From assembly GCA_937927685.1 (NCBI GenBank), contig CALBSC010000010.1, positions 1-64,000 of the forward strand: 64,000 bases of DNA. The letters run 5' to 3'. The translations under genes and the position numbers were made by a program. Each line of letters begins with the position of its first letter. Position 1 is the first letter of the stretch. The DNA comes from an uncultured Burkholderiales bacterium (lineage in GTDB: Bacteria; Pseudomonadota; Gammaproteobacteria; Burkholderiales; Burkholderiaceae_C). The notes below the pieces were generated by a model. It made no database searches. It saw only the letters and a list, made by a program, of their open reading frames with translations, and had not been told where the DNA came from. This document shows positions 16,596 through 24,302 of this stretch, piece after piece.

Positions 16596-18272
16596 ATGCT
16601 AAACAACGAATTTGCACTTTTCATGTCAATTCCCTCCGGGTTGGCCAGCTGGGTCCTGGCAGCACGATTGCATCGTCGCTGGCAACTCTCGCGAGGCAAG
16701 CACCGTTCCCTGGCAGGCCACTCCCGCTGGGCGCAACGTCTCGCCCTCTGGGTGCCCTATTACGACTATGGCCAGACCCCGGTATTCGACCAGGACGGTG
16801 CCCCCCCCGATGTCGTGGCCATGCGCTTGCTGGCTTTCGAGCATCTGTCCCAACACCTGGAGTCAAGCTGCCCGAAAACCCTGGCGGCCACTCGCGACAT
16901 CAAGCCGCATGTGTCGGACGTGCAATTCACCAGCCGGTATCGCGTCCCTTTCCAGTTTTCCCGGTGGGCGCAGGACCGGTTGCCCATGGGGTACTTCTGG
17001 CAAGCCAGTGACGGGGTGTGGTTGACGGATCTGGACCACAACCGGTTCATCGACGTCACCGGTTCCTATGGGGTGAACCTGCTGGGCTATGACTTTTACA
17101 AGGAGACCATGGCGCAGGGTGCCGAGTCCGTGGCAGAGCTTGGCCCCGTGTTGGGAGGGTATCACCCCGTGGTGCAATACAACGTGCATCACCTGTGCCG
17201 CATCTCCGGGCAGGACGAGGTGTCCTTTCACATGTCAGGCACTGAAGCCGTGATGCAAGCCGTCCGGCTGGCCAGGTACCACACCGGGCGAACGCAGTTG
17301 GTGCGCTTTTCAGGTGCCTACCATGGCTGGTGGGAAGATGTGCAGCCTGGCCCCGGCAACCCCTTGCCAGCACCCCGTGAAACCTTCACGCTGGCCGAGA
17401 TGTCGGAGCGATCATTGCGCGTCCTGCGAACACGCAACGACATTGCCTGTGTGCTCATCAACCCCTTGCAAGCCCTGCACCCCAACCAGGGCGCTCCCAC
17501 GGACTCCACCTTGATCGAAGGTCGGCGTAACGCCGGCTATGACAAGGCTGCTTACACACAGTGGTTGCAGCAATTGCGTCAGGTCTGCACCGACAAAGGC
17601 ATTGCGCTGATATTCGACGAGGTATTTTTGGGATTCCGACTGGGGGTGGGCGGGGCACAGGCGTACTTCGGTGTGCACGCCGACATGGTGACCTACGGCA
17701 AAACGCTGGGAGGCGGATTTCCTATCGGCGTGCTGTGTGGTGGCCATCGCTGGATGAAGCGGTTCAGCGAGGACAAACCTGGCCACATCTGCTTTTCACG
17801 CGGGACGTTCAACGCCCATCCCATGATCATGGGCAGCATGAAAGCCTTTCTCGAACGGCTCGATTCGCCCGCTGTCCAAGCACTGATGGACGGGATGGAA
17901 GAGCGTTGGATTGAGCGGCTGAATGTCTTCAACGCGCGGTTGAAGGAAGCGGGCGTTCCCGTTCGCGTCGAAGGCATGTTGACCGTGTGGACCATCCTCT
18001 ACACGGTTCCGTCGCGGTACCACTGGATGCTGCAGTATTACCTGCGCAAACACCGTGTGGCCTTGAGTTGGGTGGGGACCGGGCGAATGATTTTCAGCCT
18101 CAACTTCACCGATGCTGATTTCGATGCCTTGATCAACGCCTTTGTGGCGGCTTGCCGCGAAATGCAGGTGGATGGCTGGTGGTGGCAAGCCCCCACCCTG
18201 ACCACCCAGGGCATCAAGCGTCAGGTGCTGAAAGAGATGGTTCGCAAGGCATTTGGTACTTCAACCCGGTGA
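16596..18272 (+). CDS. Class III PLP aminotransferase (glutamate-1-semialdehyde aminomutase-like) of unknown substrate
   Basis: A 558-residue protein. Residues 1-110 are an unrecognised N-terminal extension with one hydrophobic helix near the start (IPSGLASWVLAARL). The remainder is a fold-type I class III aminotransferase: MSGTEAVMQAVRLAR, GAYHGWW, IFDEVFLGFR and the PLP lysine K369 in TYGKTLGGGFPIG. Overall it resembles hemL-type enzymes, but it is about 130 residues longer and lies among lipid genes rather than haem genes. A lipid-linked or nucleotide-sugar substrate is possible but unproved. ATG 16596 is used; ATG 16623 is an alternative. A run of eight C at 16801-16808 lies in the coding part. 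Confidence 0.72.
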   Translation: MLNNEFALFMSIPSGLASWVLAARLHRRWQLSRGKHRSLAGHSRWAQRLALWVPYYDYGQTPVFDQDGAPPDVVAMRLLAFEHLSQHLESSCPKTLAATRDIKPHVSDVQFTSRYRVPFQFSRWAQDRLPMGYFWQASDGVWLTDLDHNRFIDVTGSYGVNLLGYDFYKETMAQGAESVAELGPVLGGYHPVVQYNVHHLCRISGQDEVSFHMSGTEAVMQAVRLARYHTGRTQLVRFSGAYHGWWEDVQPGPGNPLPAPRETFTLAEMSERSLRVLRTRNDIACVLINPLQALHPNQGAPTDSTLIEGRRNAGYDKAAYTQWLQQLRQVCTDKGIALIFDEVFLGFRLGVGGAQAYFGVHADMVTYGKTLGGGFPIGVLCGGHRWMKRFSEDKPGHICFSRGTFNAHPMIMGSMKAFLERLDSPAVQALMDGMEERWIERLNVFNARLKEAGVPVRVEGMLTVWTILYTVPSRYHWMLQYYLRKHRVALSWVGTGRMIFSLNFTDADFDALINAFVAACREMQVDGWWWQAPTLTTQGIKRQVLKEMVRKAFGTSTR

Positions 18273-18283
18273 TAGCAAAAGAC

Positions 18284-18308
18284 AAGGCCCTCGGAGTCCG
18301 AGGGCCTT
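18284..18308. terminator. Bidirectional terminator between convergent genes
   Basis: A perfect 11-bp stem, AAGGCCCTCGG and CCGAGGGCCTT, with a 3-base loop. On the minus strand it is followed a few bases later by TTTT, so it best terminates the leftward membrane-protein gene. It also follows the aminotransferase stop by 11 bases. Confidence 0.78.
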
Positions 18309-18355
18309 GAATCCTGAATGGCTTGAAAAAGTTGATTCAGTCGGTCGCGAACCAC

Positions 18356-18973
18356 TCAGTGGGAACTGCTGGACTTGACATGCTCCATGGGGTCGAGCCA
18401 CTCGCCCTTCAGCAGATATAGCGGTGATTTGTGATAGAGCATCACGTCATGAAACGGGTCGGTCAGGATCTTGGTCATCCAGATCAGGCCTACCGAGAGG
18501 CTCTGTTGCCACCAGAGTTGCGCCACCCGGAACAGCAAACCTGTTACCCCCAGAATCAGCCATGAAGCACCCAGTACACTCCAGAAGTTATCCTGGTACG
18601 CCACAGGTACCAGCCAGTCCAGAGAGTGGGGTGCAAACCAGGCCAGAATGGGCAATGCAATCCACACGCAATAGAGCAGGACTTTGCGTCGCAGGTTATA
18701 GCCCACCTTGATCGATTCCTTGTATTCGTGCGTGGCCTGGTTCACCTCGTCATAGCCCTTGGGTTCAAAAAAGAAGTGGCCGGCCTGACGCAATGTCATG
18801 GCAACCAGCCAGGCGATCAGGGTGGCGAGAATCGGGTCAAAGAACAACACCCCATAGGCCACCAGAAAGGACAGTGCGCTGAACAGATGCAGTGACTGGT
18901 TGATACGGCTGTGATGGTAGTAGCGGTGGTCATCCCAGCGCAGTTCATGCAGGGTTTCCTGGAAGGTTTTCAT
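18356..18973 (-). CDS. Mpo1/DUF962-like integral membrane protein
   Basis: A 205-residue protein with four predicted membrane helices (about 28-45, 47-64, 95-115, 130-150). The His pattern HRYYHHSRINQSLHL (16-30) followed by RQAGHFFFEPKG (62-73) resembles Mpo1-type proteins. These are iron(II)-dependent 2-hydroxy-fatty-acid dioxygenases in yeast and have uncharacterised bacterial relatives. The start is ATG 18973 with AGGACAG upstream; a longer in-frame reading from 19126 runs through the promoter and is rejected. A Pho-type promoter lies directly upstream. A role in modifying fatty acyl chains during phosphate stress is inference; the family match is by pattern only. Confidence 0.6.
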   Translation of the reverse strand: MKTFQETLHELRWDDHRYYHHSRINQSLHLFSALSFLVAYGVLFFDPILATLIAWLVAMTLRQAGHFFFEPKGYDEVNQATHEYKESIKVGYNLRRKVLLYCVWIALPILAWFAPHSLDWLVPVAYQDNFWSVLGASWLILGVTGLLFRVAQLWWQQSLSVGLIWMTKILTDPFHDVMLYHKSPLYLLKGEWLDPMEHVKSSSSH

Positions 18974-19007
18974 GCTGTCCTCTTGGGTGAAGAATGTGTG
19001 TGAATCA

Positions 19008-19041
19008 ACTATGACGCGCATTGATGAAAAATTCGTGACGC
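19008..19041 (-). promoter_or_regulatory. Pho box and -10 for the Mpo1-like gene
   Basis: Minus strand: GCGTCAC (19041-19035), 4 bp, TTTTCAT (19030-19024), 10 bp, CATAGT (19013-19008). The second half-site is identical to that of olsB. Confidence 0.55.
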
Positions 19042-19109
19042 TTGTGAGTCGCCCGAATGAATCATCGCCGACATACCGCTGACACAGTCGAGCTGAAAAA
19101 TCACGAGCT

Positions 19110-20345
19110 ATGCACGACACCGCCACCTTTCAACTCGAATCGCTGCGCCCCGCCAAACCGTCATGGCGCATTGCCTACATCACCGAAACGTATCCGCCGG
19201 ATATCAACGGGGTGGCCATGACCGTGGCCAAGACGGTTGAGTCCTTGCGTGGACGTGGCCATGAACTGCAATTGATTCGCCCGCGCAACGCCAGCGATCC
19301 GGCAGGCCGTGGGCCGGACCCCTTGCACGAATTCCTGGTGAGAGGCGCTCCCATTCCGCTCTACAAACAACTCAAACTGGGGTTGCCCGCCAAACGTGCC
19401 CTGGTCCAGCTATGGTCGCGTCGACGACCTGACCTGGTTCACATTGCCACGGAGGGCCCCCTGGGGTGGTCCGCCCTGCAAGCGGCCAGAAAACTCAAAC
19501 TGCCCGTCTGTACGGACTTCCGGACCAACTTTCACGCCTACAGCCAGTATTACGGATTAGGCTGGCTGAAAGGGGCGATTTTTTCCTACATGAAGAAGTT
19601 CCACAACATGGCGCAACGCACCATGGTGCCCACACTGGAAACCTTTGAGCAATTGAAGTCCATGGGTTTTGAGCGCCTGCAAGTGGTGGCGCGTGGGGTG
19701 GACACCGAACTGTACTCACCCCATCGCCGCAACATCGCCTTGCGAACGCAATGGGGTGCATCGCCCAATACGTTGGTGATGCTTTCGGTGGGCAGGCTGG
19801 CCGCAGAAAAGAACCTGGATGTGGTGGTGGAAAGCTATCGCCGCATCCAAAGCGTGGTGGCGGACTGCAAGTTGGTGTTCGTGGGGGATGGACCCTACCG
19901 GGCAGCGTTGCAAGCCCAATGCCCGGAGGCTGTATTTGCCGGCTTCAGAACCGGGACTGACCTAGCCGAACATTACGCCAGCGCCGATCTCTTCCTGTTT
20001 CCCAGCCTGACCGAAACCTTTGGGAATGTCACGCTGGAGGCCATGGCCAGTGGTGTACCCGTGGTGGCCTTTGAACACGCCGCCGCCAAAGAGTTGATCA
20101 CGAACCAGCAGCATGGCTTGCTCGCGCCCGCTGGCCAGACGCGTGAGTTCATTGCCCAGGCCATGGTTGTGGCAGCCAATGCACCGCTTCGACAGTTGAT
20201 GCAGTCTCAGGTTCGCAACCGCGCGATGGAAATGGGCTGGGTTGCCATCATGGAAAAGCTCGAGTCGGTGTATTCATCGCTGCTGGACATGCCTGAGCCC
20301 GAGCCAGGCATCCGTTCACCACGTAGCATGGTGAATGTGGCCTGA
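19110..20345 (+). CDS. GT4 glycosyltransferase, paralogue of the Agt-like enzyme
   Basis: A 411-residue GT-B enzyme with the same landmarks as the gene at 9496-10551: ITETYPPDINGVAMTV near the start (DAWRPQVNGVV there), HIATEGPLGWS, SVGRLAAEKN and EX7E (E302...E310) in TETFGNVTLEAMASG. It also carries an extra 20-residue N-terminal extension and a longer C-terminal tail. Such MGDG/SQDG-like GT4 enzymes transfer sugars to diacylglycerol or other lipid acceptors. It faces away from the Mpo1-like gene across 136 bp and converges with the phosphonate-linked transporter gene (4 bp between ends). Two non-identical copies suggest either different sugars or sequential addition. No good plus-strand Pho box is visible before it. 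Confidence 0.8.
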   Translation: MHDTATFQLESLRPAKPSWRIAYITETYPPDINGVAMTVAKTVESLRGRGHELQLIRPRNASDPAGRGPDPLHEFLVRGAPIPLYKQLKLGLPAKRALVQLWSRRRPDLVHIATEGPLGWSALQAARKLKLPVCTDFRTNFHAYSQYYGLGWLKGAIFSYMKKFHNMAQRTMVPTLETFEQLKSMGFERLQVVARGVDTELYSPHRRNIALRTQWGASPNTLVMLSVGRLAAEKNLDVVVESYRRIQSVVADCKLVFVGDGPYRAALQAQCPEAVFAGFRTGTDLAEHYASADLFLFPSLTETFGNVTLEAMASGVPVVAFEHAAAKELITNQQHGLLAPAGQTREFIAQAMVVAANAPLRQLMQSQVRNRAMEMGWVAIMEKLESVYSSLLDMPEPEPGIRSPRSMVNVA

Positions 20346-20349
20346 TCGA

Positions 20350-21201
20350 CTAGCCCGCTCCAAAAAGCTTGATCAGCATCACGCCGCATCCCACCAGGCA
20401 GGCGCCGGCGATCCGTGTGGGTCCCATGCGCTCGCGCAACCACCAGGCGCCCATCACGGCCGCAAAGACCACCGAGACTTCCCGCAATGCGGCCACAGAA
20501 GCCAGCGGTGCCTGGGTCATGGCCCACAGGACAATGCCGTAAGCACCCAGGCTCATGGCCGCGCCGATCACTGAAAGTCGCCAGTGCGTGCGCACGTGCT
20601 GCCAGACGGCAGCATGGCCGCGCCGCCACACGGTGTAAGCCAGGATGCCCCAGCCGTTGAAGAAAAACATCCAGACGGTGTAGCCCGTCGCTGACCCGGC
20701 CTGTCGCACACCCATGCCGTCCAGAAAAGTGTAGAGCGCAATGATCACGGCATTCAAGCCACCGAACAGCAGTCCTGATCGCGACTCAGCGCGCCGGCCC
20801 AGTCCGATCCAGACGGGGAGGGCGATGCCGATGCCGACCAGGCTGATGCCAATCGCTTGGCCGGGAGACACCATTTCTCCGGTCAACACGGTCAGGCCCG
20901 TCACCAGGACGGGTGCCAAACCACGCATCAACGGATAGGTAACCGACAGATCCGCGTGGTGGTAAGCCTTGATGAGGGTGATGAAGTACGCCACATGCGC
21001 CAGCAAGGACGCCGCCATCCAGGGCACACAGTCCACCTGTGGCAGGGGGACGACAGGCAGCATCATGGCGGCCAGGCCGCTGGCAGTCACGGCAAAGCTG
21101 ACCGTGTCCAGTTGTCCATCCGGGCTGCGTTTGACCAGCAGGTTCCAGCCCGCATGCATCCAGGCGGCCATCAACACCCAAGCCGCAACGTCGGCAGACA
21201 T
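20350..21201 (-). CDS. DMT/EamA-like membrane transporter linked to phosphonate use
   Basis: A 283-residue protein with about ten membrane helices in two repeats, the drug/metabolite transporter fold. It is the last gene of a leftward operon phnR-phnY-this gene, overlapping phnY by one base (TGATG). A family described as phosphonate-utilisation-associated membrane protein occupies this position in other Burkholderiales. The substrate and direction are unknown; uptake or release of a phosphonate intermediate is inference from context. Confidence 0.75.
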   Translation of the reverse strand: MSADVAAWVLMAAWMHAGWNLLVKRSPDGQLDTVSFAVTASGLAAMMLPVVPLPQVDCVPWMAASLLAHVAYFITLIKAYHHADLSVTYPLMRGLAPVLVTGLTVLTGEMVSPGQAIGISLVGIGIALPVWIGLGRRAESRSGLLFGGLNAVIIALYTFLDGMGVRQAGSATGYTVWMFFFNGWGILAYTVWRRGHAAVWQHVRTHWRLSVIGAAMSLGAYGIVLWAMTQAPLASVAALREVSVVFAAVMGAWWLRERMGPTRIAGACLVGCGVMLIKLFGAG

Positions 21202-22631
21202 CAGGCTGGCCAGGGAAGGGAATAGGTCTTGACGTTCGTGAAGCTCTTCATGGCTTCCTGAACGCCTTCCTTGTACCCAAGTCCGGAATCCTTGATGCCA
21301 CCAAACGGCGTCAACTCCAACCGATAGCCGGGCACCTCACGCACATTCACACTGCCCACATGCAATTCGTTGACAAGCCGCGTGATGACGTCGAACCGGT
21401 TGGTGCAAACAGCCGATGACAGCCCATAAGCGGTTCCATTCACCAGGTGGATGGCTTCGTCCAGCGTGTCGAAGCGAATGACCGGTGAAACGGGGCCGAA
21501 GGTTTCTTCCCGCACCAAGGGCATGTCCGCACGAACATGATCCAGCACAGTCGGTGCGTACAGTGCACCCTCACGCTGGTTACCCAGCAGGAGACGCGCG
21601 CCTTGCGCCACGGCCTCATTCACCCGGGCCTCAAACAATCGCGCTGCCGCTTCGTCGATCACGGTTCCCATGTCCATGTCAGGATCCGCCGGATTGCCAT
21701 GGCACCAGGCCCGGCTCTTGTTCACCAGACGCTCGACAAAGTCATCTGCCACCGCGGTATGCACCAGCATGCGTTTGACGGCTGTGCACCGTTGCCCGGA
21801 ATTCTTGTACGAGCCCGATACGGCGAGTTGGGCGGCTTCGTCCAGGTCGGCATCATCCATGACGATCAGGGGGTCGTTCCCCCCCAACTCCAGCACCATG
21901 CGTCGATAGCCGGCGGTCCGGGCAATGTGTTTGCCGATGTTGACCCCACCGGTGAAAGTGACCAGGTCGATGTGTTCATTCGTCAGCAACTCGGTGGCGA
22001 TCTCCGCCGGATCGCCTGTCACCACCTGAAACATCGGAGGCGGTAAACCGGCTTCGTAAAGGATGTCTGCAAATAGCAGGGCAGACAAGGGCACTTTTTC
22101 GGATGGCTTGAGCACCACCCGGTTGTTGGTGGCTACCGCCGGGACGATTTTGTGTGCCACCTGGTTCATCGGGTGATTGAAGGGCGTGATGGCTGAGATC
22201 ACGCCCAACAACGGGTCGCGTTGCGTGTAGACCCGACGTTGCCGGCCGTGCGGTGTGATGTCGCAAGAAAAAACCTGTCCATCGTCGTGAAGGACCGCAT
22301 CAGCACCAAATAACAAAACGTCTCGCACGCGACCGGCTTCATACACACTGTCTTTTTTGCACAGGCCGGATTCGAGGGTGATCAGGTCGCTGATGCGTGG
22401 CGTTTCCCGCACCACCACCTCGGCAGCACGGCGCAAGATGTCGGACCGCTCATAACGCGTCAAGGTGGGTCGATACGCGGCCGCTACCTCAAAGGCGCGC
22501 CGGACGTCGTCCACGCGGGCTTTGGGGACATGGCCGATTCGCTCGTTGGTATAAGGGTTGTGGACACCCAGTGTGCTCGAGCGACTGACACGCTCACCAT
22601 TGATGCGCATGCATTCTTCCCTCAGATTCAT
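21201..22631 (-). CDS. phnY: Phosphonoacetaldehyde dehydrogenase
   Basis: A 476-residue NAD(P)-dependent aldehyde dehydrogenase. FNHPMN (151-156) is the oxyanion region, E248 in LELGGND the general base and C282 in NSGQRCTAVKR the nucleophile. With PhnW upstream and PhnA downstream in the pathway, it should oxidise phosphonoacetaldehyde to phosphonoacetate. Note that the symbol PhnY is also used for an unrelated 2-oxoglutarate oxygenase. The ATG at 22631 overlaps the phnR stop (ATGA). A second ATG at 22610, with GGGAAG upstream, gives a start MRINGER that fits the family equally well. Confidence 0.88.
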   Translation of the reverse strand: MNLREECMRINGERVSRSSTLGVHNPYTNERIGHVPKARVDDVRRAFEVAAAYRPTLTRYERSDILRRAAEVVVRETPRISDLITLESGLCKKDSVYEAGRVRDVLLFGADAVLHDDGQVFSCDITPHGRQRRVYTQRDPLLGVISAITPFNHPMNQVAHKIVPAVATNNRVVLKPSEKVPLSALLFADILYEAGLPPPMFQVVTGDPAEIATELLTNEHIDLVTFTGGVNIGKHIARTAGYRRMVLELGGNDPLIVMDDADLDEAAQLAVSGSYKNSGQRCTAVKRMLVHTAVADDFVERLVNKSRAWCHGNPADPDMDMGTVIDEAAARLFEARVNEAVAQGARLLLGNQREGALYAPTVLDHVRADMPLVREETFGPVSPVIRFDTLDEAIHLVNGTAYGLSSAVCTNRFDVITRLVNELHVGSVNVREVPGYRLELTPFGGIKDSGLGYKEGVQEAMKSFTNVKTYSLPWPA

Positions 22632-23323
22632 GTCAACCTCACCGTTTCATTTCCCAATAACAGTTGCAGCCGCTGTCGACTGACTTCAAGATGTCGATGC
22701 AGAATCAACCAGGCCTGACCCCGGTCACCCGCGACCAAGGCCTCGTACAAGGCACGATGATCAGCCGCTGATTGCCGCAGACTCTGGGTGTTGCGTGATG
22801 TCGCATGGGCCTGGTGGCGAAACAGCGACAACTCATTGACCAGGCGTTGGTAGGTCTCGAGCAAAGTGGCGTTACCCGTCAGGCGTGCCAGCGATTCGTG
22901 GAACTCCAGGTTCAGGGCGTGACAGCCCGCGACATCGGACTGCTCTGCGCGGGCTTCTGACTCGGTTAACAGGGCGGACAAGGGCGAGTGCTGTACGCGG
23001 GAGGGACTCCCGGCCAACTTCTCCACGATCAGGTGTTCCAGTGCCAAGCGCACCTCAAAGATGGCATCGGCTTCGTCTGGCGAGATGGCGCGAACGAAAA
23101 CCCCGCGGTTTTTCTCGACCCGAACCAGACCTTTCTCAGCCAGGGAACGAAACGCTTCGCGTATGGGCCCCCTGGAGACGCCCAGTTGTTCAGCCAGCGC
23201 GTTTTCACGCAAAGCGTCCCCAGGCATCAAGCGACCGTCACGGATCATGTGCTCCAGCTCTTCGAGCACCAAGGTGGGTAATGACTGCTTTTTCAGCAAA
23301 TCAAGCGTCGCTGCGAATGTCAT
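22628..23323 (-). CDS. phnR: GntR/FadR-family regulator of phosphonate genes
   Basis: A 231-residue regulator. The N-terminal winged helix spans about 10-75 (LEELEHMIRDGRLMPGDALRE then LAEQLGVSRGPIREAFRSL). A C-terminal all-helical FCD effector domain has conserved His and Asp residues (ALNLEFHESLARLTGN; RALYEAL). It is divergent from phnCDE across 120 bp and begins the operon with phnY and the transporter. FadR-type regulators usually bind an organic acid or phosphonate intermediate. The effector is unknown, with phosphonoacetaldehyde, phosphonoacetate and 2-aminoethylphosphonate as candidates. Confidence 0.85.
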   Translation of the reverse strand: MTFAATLDLLKKQSLPTLVLEELEHMIRDGRLMPGDALRENALAEQLGVSRGPIREAFRSLAEKGLVRVEKNRGVFVRAISPDEADAIFEVRLALEHLIVEKLAGSPSRVQHSPLSALLTESEARAEQSDVAGCHALNLEFHESLARLTGNATLLETYQRLVNELSLFRHQAHATSRNTQSLRQSAADHRALYEALVAGDRGQAWLILHRHLEVSRQRLQLLLGNETVRLT

Positions 23324-23373
23324 GCGTTTGTCATTTTGAGAGCCGGATCAGTCAGCAGGAAAGAAATCGTAGA

Positions 23374-23407
23374 TTGTCAACAACCTGCCACATTTGGACT
23401 TTAGGCT
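23374..23407 (+). promoter_or_regulatory. Pho box and -10 for the phn operon
   Basis: TTGTCAA (23374-23380), CAAC, CTGCCAC (23385-23391), 10 bp, TAGGCT (23402-23407). The -10 is identical to that of the ugp operon. The palindrome TTGTCAACAA within the box might also be a PhnR site, which would let both regulators compete. Confidence 0.62.
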
Positions 23408-23443
23408 TGCGGTATTGCAATGAGATGACAGTGGAGCTGTGTT

Positions 23444-24274
23444 GTGCCCGATGCCGTTGTGACCCGCCACCTGACCAAACAATTCGCCAACTGCCTGGCC
23501 CTGGATGATGTGTCCTTGCGCGTCGCCGAGGGGGAGATGGTCGCCTTGTTGGGGGCTTCCGGTTCCGGCAAATCCACGTTACTGCGACATTTGCCCGGGT
23601 TTGTCACGGGCACGAGCGGTGAGGTCGAGGTGCTCGGACACACCATTCAGCAGAATGGCCGACTCACGCCATCGATTCGGCAAGTCCGTCGACAGATCGG
23701 TTTTGTGTTTCAGCAATTCAACCTGATCCAGCGCCTGCCGGTCATCACCAACGTTCTCATTGGACAGTTGCCACAAACCGCCTGGTGGCGCAGCCTGCTG
23801 ATGCGATTTTCCATGTCTCAGCGGCAGCAGGCTCTGGAAGCCCTGATTTCGGTGGGCATGGAGCAAACCACCTGGCAGCGCGCGTCCACGCTGTCTGGGG
23901 GTCAGCAGCAACGCGCGGCGCTGGCTCGATGTCTGGTCCAGGGGGCACGACTCGTCCTGGCCGATGAGCCCATTGCCTCGCTGGATCCCGAATCATCTCG
24001 CAAGGTGATGGAATTGTTCGTGATGATGAATCGTCAGCACAACTGCACCGTGCTGGTCTCTTTGCATCAGGTGGAATTCGCCATTCGCTACTTCCCGCGC
24101 ACGATTGCCTTGAACGCCGGTCGAGTGGTGTACGACGGCCCCTCGTCAGAACTCACCCCTGGATTGCTGGCCGAGCTGTATGGCAGCGAAGCCCATGAAT
24201 TGTTCAGCCCTGCCTGTATCTCCCCCCAGGAGACGACCGCTTCTGGTCGTCCTGCTTCCCTTTCATTTGTGTAA
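23444..24274 (+). CDS. phnC: Phosphonate ABC transporter ATPase
   Basis: A 276-residue ABC ATPase. Walker A GASGSGKST (37-45), Q-loop FVFQQFNLI, signature LSGGQQQRAALAR, Walker B LVLADEPIASLDP and the switch His in VSLHQVEFAIRY match PhnC. The start is GTG 23444. It energises uptake of phosphonates through PhnD and PhnE, which follow. The coding end is 28 bases before the phnD ATG. Confidence 0.93.
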   Translation: MPDAVVTRHLTKQFANCLALDDVSLRVAEGEMVALLGASGSGKSTLLRHLPGFVTGTSGEVEVLGHTIQQNGRLTPSIRQVRRQIGFVFQQFNLIQRLPVITNVLIGQLPQTAWWRSLLMRFSMSQRQQALEALISVGMEQTTWQRASTLSGGQQQRAALARCLVQGARLVLADEPIASLDPESSRKVMELFVMMNRQHNCTVLVSLHQVEFAIRYFPRTIALNAGRVVYDGPSSELTPGLLAELYGSEAHELFSPACISPQETTASGRPASLSFV

Positions 24275-24302
24275 CCCCGTGATCAATCTGGAGAAATTAT
24301 TC

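Noticed and set aside
16801..16808. C8 run in the aminotransferase gene as a phase-variation tract
   Set aside because: The run is short, encodes a reasonable PP dipeptide context and the frame is intact; no second feature supports switching.
19068..19086. GTGTCAG/ATGTCGG-like minus-strand pair upstream of the second GT4 gene
   Set aside because: It points away from that gene and has no -10 at the right spacing in either direction.
23374..23383. TTGTCAACAA as a stand-alone PhnR operator
   Set aside because: It is better explained as part of a Pho box with a -10 at the proper distance, although dual use cannot be excluded.
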